In this document: piece by piece, positions 10,338-18,991 of the stretch
Layout: each line of letters begins with the position of its first letter
Position numbering within the stretch: position 1 is the stretch's first letter
Notes under the pieces: generated by a model
The model's database searches: none
What the model was told of the DNA's origin: nothing
What the model saw: only the letters and a program-made list of their open reading frames with translations
NCBI GenBank assembly: GCA_902785065.1
Contig: CACZXH010000012.1
Coordinates: forward strand, 1-48,964
Origin: an uncultured Bacteroidia bacterium
Lineage (GTDB): Bacteria; Bacteroidota; Bacteroidia; Bacteroidales; UBA932
Direction: 5' to 3'
DNA length: 48,964 bases
Position numbers and translations under genes: made by a program

Positions 10338-10339
10338 GA

Positions 10340-12526
10340 TTATCGTTTTTTTGTCATTGTCAGGATATTCTTGCCGTCTTCCCGGCGGTAGGACACATCG
10401 TCCATGATCCGTTTGACCAGGAAGATGCCCAGTCCCCCGATGGGGCGGTCTTTCAAGTCGACCGAGAGGTCGGGGGCGGGAATGGCCGTCGGGTCGAAGG
10501 GGATGCCGCTGTCGGAGACCGTGAAGTCAATCCGGTCTTCCCAGACCAGCGCCTTCAGGTCCACCTTCTTTTCGGCCTCGCCCGGATAGGCGTAGAGCAG
10601 TACATTGGAAACGGCTTCCTCCAGGGCCAGGTTCAGGTTCAGCGACAGCGCATGGTCCAGGTCGGCATGTTCGGAAACGGCCTGCATGAAGCGTTGCAGC
10701 CTGGGGATTTCGGATACTTCCCGAAGCGTCACACGCCGCTCCCAGGCGTCGGACAGGGACGGATTCGTGTAGCGGACGGCCAGCATCGTCAAATCATCGC
10801 TGGGCTCGCAACCCTGGATATGGGATTTCACGGCGTCCTTCATCGCGTCCACCAGTTCCCCGGCGGGCTTCCCGTCGGCGGCCAGGGCTGTCTCCAGCAT
10901 CTTCTCCGTTCCGAACAGCTGGTGCCGGACATTCTCCGCTTCCGTCAGTCCGTCGGTGTACAGGAAGAGGCCTTCCCCGCAGGAGAAAGTGGTTTCCTGT
11001 TCTTCATACTCCATGCCATGCATAACTCCCAGCGGGAGATTGGGCACGACTTCCAGGAATCCGCCGCTCCCGTTTCCCAGGCGGACCGGTGCATTGTGGC
11101 CGGCGTTGCAATAGTGAAGATGCCCGTCCGACAGGTCGAGCACCCCCAGGAAGAAGGTGACGAACATGTCATTTTCGTTCATGTCCGCCAGGGACTCATT
11201 CATGGTGCTGACGATTCGCAGCGGACTCTTCTCATGGGCGGAAATGGACCGGAACAGGCTGCGCGTGACGGACATCACAAGCGCCGCCGGCACGCCTTTC
11301 CCGCTCACGTCGCCGATGCAGAAGAAGAGGTACCCGTCCCGGACATAGTAGTCATACAGGTCGCCGCCCACCTCCTTGGCGGGGACGACGATCCCGGACA
11401 TGTCGATGTCGACCTGCTCGGTATCCGCCTGCAGGACTTTCGGGATCATGGACATCTGGATATCCTGGGCGATCCGGAGCTCGCTGTCTATGCGGCTCTT
11501 CTTCTCGGACACTTCCCGGAACCGGATCTGGTTCTTCACGGAGGTATACAGGATCACGCTCATCACCAGGAGACCGAGGACCTGCAGCAAAATAACCAGA
11601 AGTCCCACGCGCTGGATGTCTCCATAGATTTCCTTCTGCGGAATGACGATGGCCATGGACCAGTTCGCCCGGTCGATCGGCGCATAGAAGACATACTCCT
11701 TTTCGCCATGGTACAGGACCTGCCGGCTACCCTCCTCGCCGGCCAGCATGGCCAGGCCGATGTCCCGGACCGTCGTGGAATCCGCGAGGTCCGCCGCCAC
11801 CTCCTGAATCGTTTTCTTCATCACCAGGGCCGGTGCAGGACAGACCATGAGCTTGCCCGTGCGGCTGATCAGGGCGCTGAAAGCCTCGGGATACACGTCG
11901 ATGTTGCCCACCATGTCGGTGAACCAGTCCAGGGAGACATCGGCGGTCAGCACAGCCGCAACCTTTCCTTCCGCATCCGTCACGGGGACCGAATAGGTGG
12001 TCATCAGCATCTCGCCGCCGCCCGTGTCATAGTAGGGTTCGGACCAGTATCCCTCGCCGGTTTCGAGCGGCTTGACATACCATTCCTTGTCGGGATAGCC
12101 ATAGGATTCCCGGCCCAGATTGAGGGTGTCGATCCGGTTCCCGTCCCGGAATGCATACGGGGAGAACAGGCGCCCTTTCTGCGGGAAATAGTTCTCTGCG
12201 AGGGCGATGGTAGAGCCGGAAACGGACGGATTGCACTCCACGATCCGGCGTACCAGGGACCACAGGCTGTCGGGGGCGGCCAAGGTCTTACGCACCGGCC
12301 AGACATTGTTGTGCACGGCGGTTTCCACCTGGTCCAGCACGTCACAGATCAGGAGGTTGGTCGACTCCAGCTGGTCTTCCGCCCGGCGTGTCGCCTCCTC
12401 CTGCATCGCTTTCCGCGAGGAAAAGTACTGGAGCAGGGTGGTCGCTTCCAGCGTAGCCAGCGCGACAATCACGGTCACGACAGCCTGGAAGCCATATCCC
12501 ATTTTGTGTCCACTGAGTTTCGCCAT
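10340..12526 (-). CDS. Membrane sensor with dCache, SpoIIE/PP2C phosphatase and RsbW-like ATPase domains
   Basis: The 728-residue protein has a membrane segment at about 12-33, a large extracytoplasmic region (40-300) that looks like a double Cache sensor (WYVKPLETGEGYWSEPYYD is Cache-like), a second membrane segment at about 308-328, a PP2C/SpoIIE phosphatase (about 350-590 with GGDLYDY, GDVSGKG and SDDLT metal-ligand motifs) and a C-terminal HATPase_c_2 domain (about 600-728). The last has an N-box (EEAVSNVLLYAY), DSGIPFDP and GGLGIFLVKR, as in RsbW/SpoIIAB kinases. One polypeptide thus carries the predicted phosphatase and kinase for the STAS protein encoded two bases downstream. Ligand unknown; no HAMP domain is obvious. 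Confidence 0.92.
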   Translation of the reverse strand: MAKLSGHKMGYGFQAVVTVIVALATLEATTLLQYFSSRKAMQEEATRRAEDQLESTNLLICDVLDQVETAVHNNVWPVRKTLAAPDSLWSLVRRIVECNPSVSGSTIALAENYFPQKGRLFSPYAFRDGNRIDTLNLGRESYGYPDKEWYVKPLETGEGYWSEPYYDTGGGEMLMTTYSVPVTDAEGKVAAVLTADVSLDWFTDMVGNIDVYPEAFSALISRTGKLMVCPAPALVMKKTIQEVAADLADSTTVRDIGLAMLAGEEGSRQVLYHGEKEYVFYAPIDRANWSMAIVIPQKEIYGDIQRVGLLVILLQVLGLLVMSVILYTSVKNQIRFREVSEKKSRIDSELRIAQDIQMSMIPKVLQADTEQVDIDMSGIVVPAKEVGGDLYDYYVRDGYLFFCIGDVSGKGVPAALVMSVTRSLFRSISAHEKSPLRIVSTMNESLADMNENDMFVTFFLGVLDLSDGHLHYCNAGHNAPVRLGNGSGGFLEVVPNLPLGVMHGMEYEEQETTFSCGEGLFLYTDGLTEAENVRHQLFGTEKMLETALAADGKPAGELVDAMKDAVKSHIQGCEPSDDLTMLAVRYTNPSLSDAWERRVTLREVSEIPRLQRFMQAVSEHADLDHALSLNLNLALEEAVSNVLLYAYPGEAEKKVDLKALVWEDRIDFTVSDSGIPFDPTAIPAPDLSVDLKDRPIGGLGIFLVKRIMDDVSYRREDGKNILTMTKKR

Positions 12527-12533
12527 GCCTTCG

Positions 12534-13376
12534 TCAGGGTTGGAGGATGGATGTCAAGGCTTCGCGGAGCGTGGGCATCGGACGCCCCATGTCGCGCTCC
12601 ACGATAATCGTCTTGAGTCCGGCGAAGGGCCGCACCTCGGACTCGATGTCCCGGAGCGGGCGGTCCGTCCCGAAATAAACAGGGGCAAAAGCCTGCCAGA
12701 AGCGGACGGCCGTCTTCGGCTCCATATGGAAAGCTTCCCGGACAAAGTCCGGTTCGCTGAGGAACGCGGTGCAATAGACCATGCCCACGTCGAACAGCGG
12801 ATAGCCGTAGCAAAAATCGCCCAGGTCGATGAAATAGCGCGCCTCACCGGCGAAAATGGCATTGCCGAACTGGAGGTCGCCGTGGATGGCGGTATCGGTA
12901 TCCGGCGCATCCTGGATGAACCGGAGGAGCCGGTCCTTCTCGGCCGGGGTAAAGAAAGGATTCTCTGCCAGCTGGCGGGCATACCGGTCCTTTGCGCACT
13001 CGAAAAGGGCCGTGTCCACATGCGTGGCGTGCAGTCCGCGGCACATGACCGCAAACTCCTCGGCATAGCGGACGACGTCCTCGGGATGGTCCCCTACGGC
13101 GCGGGCATACGAGACCTTGTCACGGATACGGCGGAAACGGACACCGTAGCGCGTTCCGTCCGTCACGTAGTCACCGGGTTCCGGTGTCGGGATGCCGGTC
13201 TCGAACACCTTCCGGGCGATGCGCATCTCCTCCATCGGCTGCGTAACCAGGCCCGGCCGATACAGTTTCAGCATCACGTCAGGGTCATAACGGTGGTTGT
13301 AGCTCACCCCGTTGGCTCCTTCGCCGGCATACTCATAGTCAGCCAGGTCGATCCGTATTGCTTCCAAGGTCTCCAT
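12534..13376 (-). CDS. APH-fold phosphotransferase (TIGR02172-like putative kinase)
   Basis: The 280-residue protein has the aminoglycoside phosphotransferase/choline kinase fold. Marks are GEGANGVSYNH as a glycine-rich loop, VMLKLYRPG with the ATP-binding Lys, the catalytic loop IHGDLQFGN (about residues 174-182) and the metal-binding FIDLGDF. It resembles a group of uncharacterised kinases called TIGR02172; I made this assignment from memory of the family. The substrate is unknown and an antibiotic role is not implied. It sits four bases after the HD hydrolase gene and seven bases before the phosphatase/kinase sensor, so a regulatory role is plausible but unproven. Confidence 0.85.
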   Translation of the reverse strand: METLEAIRIDLADYEYAGEGANGVSYNHRYDPDVMLKLYRPGLVTQPMEEMRIARKVFETGIPTPEPGDYVTDGTRYGVRFRRIRDKVSYARAVGDHPEDVVRYAEEFAVMCRGLHATHVDTALFECAKDRYARQLAENPFFTPAEKDRLLRFIQDAPDTDTAIHGDLQFGNAIFAGEARYFIDLGDFCYGYPLFDVGMVYCTAFLSEPDFVREAFHMEPKTAVRFWQAFAPVYFGTDRPLRDIESEVRPFAGLKTIIVERDMGRPMPTLREALTSILQP

Positions 13377-13380
13377 CTGC

Positions 13381-13947
13381 TCAGTCTGCTGGGAAAATCC
13401 GGTTTACCAGGAAGTCGAATTCCTGGTACGCATAAGTATCAGAGAGGTCCGAAAACGCGTCCAATAACGCGTGGTAGCGCCACCCGTGGACCGATTTCTC
13501 CTTGACCCGGAAACGGTCCCAGAAGACCTCCCCCTCCGACGTATAGTCCCGGGCGATGGCCCGCATGTTGGACAACTTGTCACCGAGGGCGACGATCTTC
13601 TCGTCGCGGGTGGCTTCCTTGAGCCGTCGGAGCGAATCCTCTTTCCGGCGGCGCCAGTCCAGCCCGTCCTCAAAATGGTCGCTCTCCGTGTCAACAAGCC
13701 GCGCGACGCGGTCGCCGAACCTGGAACGGATATCGTTCAAGGTCACTTCCGTATCCTCCACGACATCGTGCAGGGCGGCCGCGGCCAGGACTTCCTGGTC
13801 GGCCGTCATGGTTGCGGCAATCGCCATCGCCTCCATGGGATGGACGATGTACGGGAAACCTTTCCCACGCCGTTCCACGCCGGAGTGGGCCTCGACGGCG
13901 AAAAGGATCGCCCGGTCCAGCAAAGAGGTATCCATCTGTTTTTCCAT
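13381..13947 (-). CDS. HD-domain (p)ppGpp hydrolase (small alarmone hydrolase)
   Basis: The protein consists only of an HD hydrolase domain of the RelA/SpoT type. With the ATG at 13947 it has 188 residues. Expected metal and catalytic residues are present: YIVHPMEA (His36), ALHDVVEDT (His60, Asp61, Glu64, Asp65) and GDKLSNMRA (Asp123, Asn127). This suggests an active (p)ppGpp 3'-pyrophosphohydrolase. A TTG at 13953 overlaps the upstream stop, but the AAGGA at 13954-13958 is spaced six bases from the ATG and directly abuts the TTG, so I prefer the ATG. The gene begins two bases after the synthetase gene ends. Confidence 0.88.
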   Translation of the reverse strand: MEKQMDTSLLDRAILFAVEAHSGVERRGKGFPYIVHPMEAMAIAATMTADQEVLAAAALHDVVEDTEVTLNDIRSRFGDRVARLVDTESDHFEDGLDWRRRKEDSLRRLKEATRDEKIVALGDKLSNMRAIARDYTSEGEVFWDRFRVKEKSVHGWRYHALLDAFSDLSDTYAYQEFDFLVNRIFPAD

Positions 13948-13949
13948 CG

Positions 13950-15020
13950 TCAATCCTTCGTATGCATGAATGAAAAGTCATCGGCCTGGGTCAGAATGTA
14001 CTCGGCCATCATTTCGTTGCTCTCGGACGGTCCGTTGAGCGTATCCAGCATCATGCGGATGCCGGCGCGGCCGCCGCCTTTCTTCAGCAGATAGGCCAGA
14101 CAGAGGTTCTGCGGTCCCACGGAGGAAGCCAGGATGTCCAGATCCGTCAGGCCGATCTGGTAGCAGGCGATCTGGTAGGCGGCATCCCCGTATTTCTTGA
14201 TGAGACCCGCCACATCGCCAAGGGTTTTCAGGCCCAGGGTCTTGAATACGGCCAGGAACGGCATCAGGGTGACTTCCTGGATCTCCGCCTGGTTCACGGA
14301 GGCGATGCGCTTGTTCAGCGGATCGAAGGGCCGCAGCTGGAGGAAACTGCGGTAGCTGTCGCCGTCCAGCGGGACTTCCTCCAGACGCCCGGAAGCGACC
14401 AGGGACTGCACCTGGCGCCGGTAGTCGTTGATTTCCGTACGGATCCGGCTGAACTGCTCGTCTACCAGTTCCAGCATGCCCGCCAGACGGTTCATGTTGC
14501 GGCTGTACTCCCGGGGGACCTCGACACCCGACTTGTAGCCCGTGTCATGGTTCATGTTGGCCCAGGCGTGCTGCAGGATGGTGCGCATCTGCACCTCGAA
14601 GCGGTACGGGAATTCCGGATCCCGGCAGATATAGTGCAGCGACAGGTAACCGAAACTGTCCACCTCGAGGAGCTTGCGCTTATCCACGGAGTTTTCCCAA
14701 TCCACCTCGAAGAGGCGGTCCACGGCCGAAGCGACCTTGTCCACGTCATCTGTGTAGAAGGTGATGATCCGCATGCCGAAGATATCGGTGATATCCGCAA
14801 GGGAAGCATACTTCCCCCCCTTCAGTTCCAACTTGCCGGCCAGGGATCCCTCCTCCTTGATCCGGCTCTCGATGGACGCGACGACGATGCCGGCCTCGTC
14901 CAGGAGGGCGCGGACCCGCGCAGGAATCGCCTCCTGCATCTTTTCGAAGACAGGATGCTGTTTCCGGTATTCTTCCAGGATCCCTTCCGCGTGGGGGTCG
15001 AGTCTGCAAAGGTCTGCCAT
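13950..15020 (-). CDS. RelA/SpoT-domain alarmone synthetase (single-domain, with C-terminal extension)
   Basis: The 356-residue protein has a RelA/SpoT nucleotidyltransferase domain at about 30-170 and a helical C-terminal region of unknown role. Visible motifs are SRIKEEGSLAGKLELKG, DITDIFGMRIITFY with the metal-binding Asp, FGYLSLHYI, and EVQMRTILQHAWANMNHD. It lacks the HD, TGS and ACT domains of long Rel enzymes. The family makes (p)ppGpp from ATP and GDP or GTP; some relatives instead pyrophosphorylate tRNA or make (p)ppApp. The start at 15020 is the first ATG; an open frame extends to a TTG at 15044, but that lies inside the promoter box. First gene of the operon. Confidence 0.88.
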   Translation of the reverse strand: MADLCRLDPHAEGILEEYRKQHPVFEKMQEAIPARVRALLDEAGIVVASIESRIKEEGSLAGKLELKGGKYASLADITDIFGMRIITFYTDDVDKVASAVDRLFEVDWENSVDKRKLLEVDSFGYLSLHYICRDPEFPYRFEVQMRTILQHAWANMNHDTGYKSGVEVPREYSRNMNRLAGMLELVDEQFSRIRTEINDYRRQVQSLVASGRLEEVPLDGDSYRSFLQLRPFDPLNKRIASVNQAEIQEVTLMPFLAVFKTLGLKTLGDVAGLIKKYGDAAYQIACYQIGLTDLDILASSVGPQNLCLAYLLKKGGGRAGIRMMLDTLNGPSESNEMMAEYILTQADDFSFMHTKD

Positions 15021-15041
15021 GGTCGCGTCGTTATAATCAGA

Positions 15042-15072
15042 CAAATATACGATTTCCCGTCCTATTTTACAA
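15042..15072 (-). promoter_or_regulatory. Promoter of the alarmone / partner-switch operon
   Basis: Minus-strand TATATTTG (15042-15049) fits TAnnTTTG exactly and is preceded, after a 20-base spacer, by TTG (15070-15072). Transcription would start about 15-20 bases before the ATG at 15020. The -33 part overlaps the end of the GH78 gene upstream. Confidence 0.65.
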
Positions 15073-17638
15073 CCGTATACGTACCTGCCTCGTAATCCTT
15101 GGATTCCTTTTCGCCCGGCAGGGTGACGGTGGCGGTGGCACCCTCCGGCACCGTGAAGTTCCAGGTCCAGGTGTCTCCCTCATATTTCCAGCTGCTCCGG
15201 ATGAGGCCGGCGGCGGACTGGAAGGAGGCGTCCAGATGACCGAGACGCTTGTCCGGGACCGGTTTCATCACGATGTGCTTGAAGCCGGGGGCCATTGGGT
15301 CCGCGGCGATGCCGGCAGCCGTCTCCCAGAGCCACTCGCCCACGCAGCCGTAAGCGTAGTGGTTGAAGCTGTTCATGCCGCTGGGGCCCATACCCTCGCT
15401 CGCCATGTAACTGTTCCAGCGCTCCCAGATGGTGGTGGCGCCGTTGTCCACGGAATACAGCCAGCTCGGATTCTTCCGCTGGAAGAGGAGTTCATACGCA
15501 ATGTCCGAGAGCCCGTTATCCGTGAGGGTCTGCATCAGGATGGAGGTACCCAGGAAACCGGTCTGGAGGCAGTTGCCGTGGTCCGCAAAGTTCTTGCGGA
15601 GCCGTGCGAGCATCGCCTCCTTCGCCTTGCCATCCACCAGGCCGTTCTTCAGGGCGAACAGGACCGGGGTCTGCATCGTGTTCAGGATGGCCAGCCTGAA
15701 GGTGCCGTCAGGGCGCAGGAAACGCGCGCGGATATAGTCCTTCGCCTCGTCCTCCATCGCCTGGTACTTGGCGGCGTCCCGGCCGGTGGAAATGGCCATG
15801 TCGCGCATCATACCGGCGTCGATGGCCCAGTAGCAGGCACCCAGGTAACTCCAGTACTCCTCGGCCTGGCGGCGGGTTTCCGGGGTCTCGAAGGCCCGCC
15901 CGCTGCAACTCTCCAGGGGTTCATAGCCCACCCAGTCGGCCCAGTTGTAGTTGCCGTTCTCGCTGCGGAGGGCGGCATGGTCGTACTTGGTCTCATACAC
16001 GTGCGCCATGAACTTCTCCATCGCCGCCCAGTTCTCGGCCACGATCTCCTTGTCCCCGAACTGCTTCCAGACGGTCCAGGGGACGATCACGCCGGCATCG
16101 GCCCAACCGAGGCGCATCATTTCGTTGCCGTACTGCGCCGTGGGCGAAACACCCGGGAATCCGCCGGTCTCGCTCTGGGAGTCCCGGACGTCCCGGGTCC
16201 ACTTGTGGAAGAAGGCGTCGGTGTTCGCGAAGAAGGTGCCGGTCTCGGTGAAGACCTGCGTGTCGGCCATCCAGCCCAGGCGCTCGTTGCGCTGCGGGCA
16301 GTCCGTCGGGACGGAGAGGTAGTTGGACAGCTGGCCCCAGCGCGTATTGGAAATCAGCTTGTTGATGTCGTCATTGCCCGTGACGAGGGTGCCCGTCTCC
16401 AAGTCCTTCGCAATGGAAGTGACCGGAATGGATTCCATGGACAGGATCTTCACCTCGTCCGTGACGGTCACCGAAATGAAGCGGTAGCCGTAGAACGTGC
16501 AGCGCGGGATGAAAGAAACGGGGCCTTCGGCCGGACCGAAGGTATAGGTGAGCCAGATCTCGTTCGGCTTTACCCGGAGGTTCCGCCGGTGCGTCGAACC
16601 TTCGGGACCGTCCATGCCGCGGCGCTCGGCGCCGTTGCCGTCGTTCAGGATCTCGGAAGGCCGGCAGACGAGCAGCGTCCCCTCTTTCGCCTGGAAGACG
16701 AAGGATGGCACGGCCGCCGCGTTCTGGCCGAAGTCCACGACCAGCGTTTCGCCCGGTTTCAGGGTGACAGGCTCGCCGGAGGCATATTCCTGTTTGATAA
16801 CGACCTTGCCGTATTCCACTTCCTCCTTGTTCTCGGAAGCGACCTCCCCCGTCACACCTTCCCAGACATACGTCTTGACCGGCTTGAGGGCCAGGTCCTT
16901 GCGCTGGTAGATTTCGGCACCGGCGGTAGGAAGGATCTCCCCGGCGAACTCCGTATTCACCTCCGGCGCAGAAAGCTTCTCCGGCGTGGCAAAGCCGGGC
17001 AGTTCCCGGGCATCATACTCCTCGCCGTCGAAGATAGCGGCGTGCTTCACCGGCCCGGCGATACCGGCCGTCCAATGCTCCGTATCCGTGCCGAACCGCT
17101 CGGTGGTGCCATCGGCATACGTGAGTTCCAGGACGCTCCGGAAGGCGCATTTCTTACCGGTGAACTCCCGCCTGGACGAGACGATCTTGTCTGCCCACCA
17201 GCCCGGAGTCACCTGGGCCGAAAGGACGTTCTCCTTCCCTGCCCTCGTGACGAACGCATCGGTGATGTCATACGTGAAAGAGCGCTTGGTCTTCGCATAA
17301 TGGGTGAATCCCGGCTTCAGGACTTCCTCGCCGACCAGTTTCCCGTTCACATACAGGTCGTAAACGCCCAGGCCGGCCGTCATCCAGACCGCCCTGGTCA
17401 CTTTCTTGCCGTTCTTTACGGTGGACAGGAACCAGCTGGCGCCATCGGCGGCGCGGTCTCCGTTCTCGTCGGAAATCACCCGTTCCGGGGCGTTCACGAC
17501 GGAAATCCACTGGGAGATGTCCCAGGCCGACGCATCCAGCGCATCGGCGCGCTTCCCGACGGGTTCGGGACCGACCTTCGGCCCGCAGGCCGTGAGCACG
17601 GCAACGGCGGCCGCGAATAGAATGAATCTCGTTCTCAT
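15062..17638 (-). CDS. Alpha-L-rhamnosidase, family GH78 (lipoprotein)
   Basis: The 858-residue protein begins with a lipoprotein signal (lipobox LTAC, Cys18), so it is anchored in the envelope. Its order fits bacterial rhamnosidases: N-terminal beta domains with a rhamnosidase_N-like region (about 90-260), a concanavalin-like domain, a six-hairpin barrel (about 430-760) and a C-terminal beta sandwich. The barrel has TDCPQRNERLGWMADTQ, which contains the conserved acidic residues of the family, and ETGGFPGVSPTAQYG. GH78 enzymes release terminal alpha-L-rhamnose from plant pectin side chains, glycosides or bacterial glycans. It follows the metallophosphatase gene after 27 bases. A second, diverged GH78 lies at 20366-22813. 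Confidence 0.9.
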   Translation of the reverse strand: MRTRFILFAAAVAVLTACGPKVGPEPVGKRADALDASAWDISQWISVVNAPERVISDENGDRAADGASWFLSTVKNGKKVTRAVWMTAGLGVYDLYVNGKLVGEEVLKPGFTHYAKTKRSFTYDITDAFVTRAGKENVLSAQVTPGWWADKIVSSRREFTGKKCAFRSVLELTYADGTTERFGTDTEHWTAGIAGPVKHAAIFDGEEYDARELPGFATPEKLSAPEVNTEFAGEILPTAGAEIYQRKDLALKPVKTYVWEGVTGEVASENKEEVEYGKVVIKQEYASGEPVTLKPGETLVVDFGQNAAAVPSFVFQAKEGTLLVCRPSEILNDGNGAERRGMDGPEGSTHRRNLRVKPNEIWLTYTFGPAEGPVSFIPRCTFYGYRFISVTVTDEVKILSMESIPVTSIAKDLETGTLVTGNDDINKLISNTRWGQLSNYLSVPTDCPQRNERLGWMADTQVFTETGTFFANTDAFFHKWTRDVRDSQSETGGFPGVSPTAQYGNEMMRLGWADAGVIVPWTVWKQFGDKEIVAENWAAMEKFMAHVYETKYDHAALRSENGNYNWADWVGYEPLESCSGRAFETPETRRQAEEYWSYLGACYWAIDAGMMRDMAISTGRDAAKYQAMEDEAKDYIRARFLRPDGTFRLAILNTMQTPVLFALKNGLVDGKAKEAMLARLRKNFADHGNCLQTGFLGTSILMQTLTDNGLSDIAYELLFQRKNPSWLYSVDNGATTIWERWNSYMASEGMGPSGMNSFNHYAYGCVGEWLWETAAGIAADPMAPGFKHIVMKPVPDKRLGHLDASFQSAAGLIRSSWKYEGDTWTWNFTVPEGATATVTLPGEKESKDYEAGTYTVVK

Positions 17639-17665
17639 GATGAAACGTTTAGGACACGGTTTTTC

Positions 17666-18988
17666 TTATCGGGGCATGAACTCGAATACATCCTGCACCT
17701 GGCCGGCGAAAATGTTGTGGACGGTCAGGCGGAGGCGGTCGCCCATGACTTTCCCTTCGATGACCGTCGGGAAGCCGGGGCCTTCCTTCATGTCGCGGCC
17801 GCCGCCCACGAGCTGCGCCCAGCAGCGGTCCGCGCCCGGCGCATAGTAGCGGTATCGGTGCAAATGGCCAACAATAAGGACCTGGCAGCCCGCTTCGTGC
17901 AGGAGCGGTCCCCACATGTTGCCGCAGGTGCGCTGCCAATAGGCATAGTCGGTGGTGTAGCGAGGATCCGTATCATCCGGAGCCACGTCGCCGGGGTTGT
18001 GCGAAGGGTCGTCGTCGAACAGCGGGATATGGCAGAACGCCACGAGATACGGAGCGGAGGCGATTTCGGGCCGCTTCAGGGCGTCCCGGAGCCAGGCCGT
18101 CTGCGCCTCGCGGTATTCGGCGCTCTTGAACAGGCCGGCGAACCGGGGATTCGTGTCCAGCTTGTCCTCGGCCGTGTCCAGGCCCACGAGGGCCATCTCG
18201 CCCAGGCGGACGGCGAAGTTCCGGCCCAGGTCCCAGTCGCGCACGTCGCGCTCCTCGGGCTGGCGGTACATCCATACCTTCTCCAGGTGCCGGTTCGCCC
18301 GGCCGCGGGAATCGTGGTTGCCCGGACAGAAGAGGTAGGGTGTCTCCGCCGCGTAGTCCTTCCGGTCCAGCGAGTGGTCCAGGAAGATATTGACCAGGTT
18401 CTCCAGTTTCTCCTCCGTATTGGAGGCGTCGCCGTTCCAAATGACGCAGGCGGGCGCAATCTCCGCAATCTTGTCCAGTTCTGCGCCGATGGCGGGCCAG
18501 CGCACATGCGTGTCGTTGATGACACAGAACTTGCCCTTCAGGTCCTTGCCGGCGGTCGTGAAGGAATACACCCGCGGATCCTCCTCGTTCCCGAGCACCT
18601 TCATGTCGTAGCCGCCTCCGTAGTGGATGCGGTCCGCGCCGATGCGGTAATAGTACTTCGTCGCGGGTTTCAAGCCGGTGATACGCACCTGGATCACCCG
18701 GTCGTCGATGTCCGCAAGCCGATAGCCGCCGCAGAGGACCTTACGGGCGTCCTGGAGGTCCTTCCGCTCGCCGATGAGGACATAGCCGTTGGCCAGGTCG
18801 TTCACGGCGAAGGACACGCCGATGGAAGTCTCGGCGAAATTCTGCAGCATCGGAGCCGATGCAAGCAGGGGCTTCGATTCCGGTTCCTCTCCCAGGGAGG
18901 AAATGTGCTCCGCCGCCGTCGCGATGTCCGTCGTACCGGCCACCGCGGCCGCGGCGGCCGCACTCTTCAGGAAAAACCTTCTGTCCAT
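17666..18988 (-). CDS. Tat-exported calcineurin-like metallophosphoesterase
   Basis: The 440-residue protein starts MDRRFFLKSAAAAAAVAG, a twin-arginine signal, so it should be exported folded. A fibronectin-III-like region (about 60-160, with VIQVRITGLKPATKYYYRIG as in purple acid phosphatases) precedes a calcineurin-like domain. Metal-ligand motifs are INDTHVRW, WNGDASN, GNHDSRG, FCHIPLF and GHLHRYR. The family hydrolyses phosphate mono- or diesters with a two-metal centre. It follows the Gfo/Idh/MocA gene by three bases, so both are probably made together. Substrate unknown; a phosphorylated sugar is possible given the neighbours. Confidence 0.85.
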   Translation of the reverse strand: MDRRFFLKSAAAAAAVAGTTDIATAAEHISSLGEEPESKPLLASAPMLQNFAETSIGVSFAVNDLANGYVLIGERKDLQDARKVLCGGYRLADIDDRVIQVRITGLKPATKYYYRIGADRIHYGGGYDMKVLGNEEDPRVYSFTTAGKDLKGKFCVINDTHVRWPAIGAELDKIAEIAPACVIWNGDASNTEEKLENLVNIFLDHSLDRKDYAAETPYLFCPGNHDSRGRANRHLEKVWMYRQPEERDVRDWDLGRNFAVRLGEMALVGLDTAEDKLDTNPRFAGLFKSAEYREAQTAWLRDALKRPEIASAPYLVAFCHIPLFDDDPSHNPGDVAPDDTDPRYTTDYAYWQRTCGNMWGPLLHEAGCQVLIVGHLHRYRYYAPGADRCWAQLVGGGRDMKEGPGFPTVIEGKVMGDRLRLTVHNIFAGQVQDVFEFMPR

Positions 18989-18991
18989 CCT

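Noticed and set aside
10652-12607. A 651-codon plus-strand open frame
   Set aside because: Antisense to the dCache-SpoIIE-HATPase gene and without recognisable features.
12534-13376. Aminoglycoside resistance gene
   Set aside because: It has the APH fold, but the family contains many unrelated kinases and the genomic context is regulatory, not a resistance island.
15021-15044. TTG start for the alarmone synthetase
   Set aside because: The TTG is inside the exact -7 box, so it would not be transcribed; the first ATG at 15020 fits.
15236-17620. A 794-codon plus-strand open frame
   Set aside because: Antisense to the GH78 rhamnosidase gene, which has a signal peptide and family motifs; the mirror frame has none.
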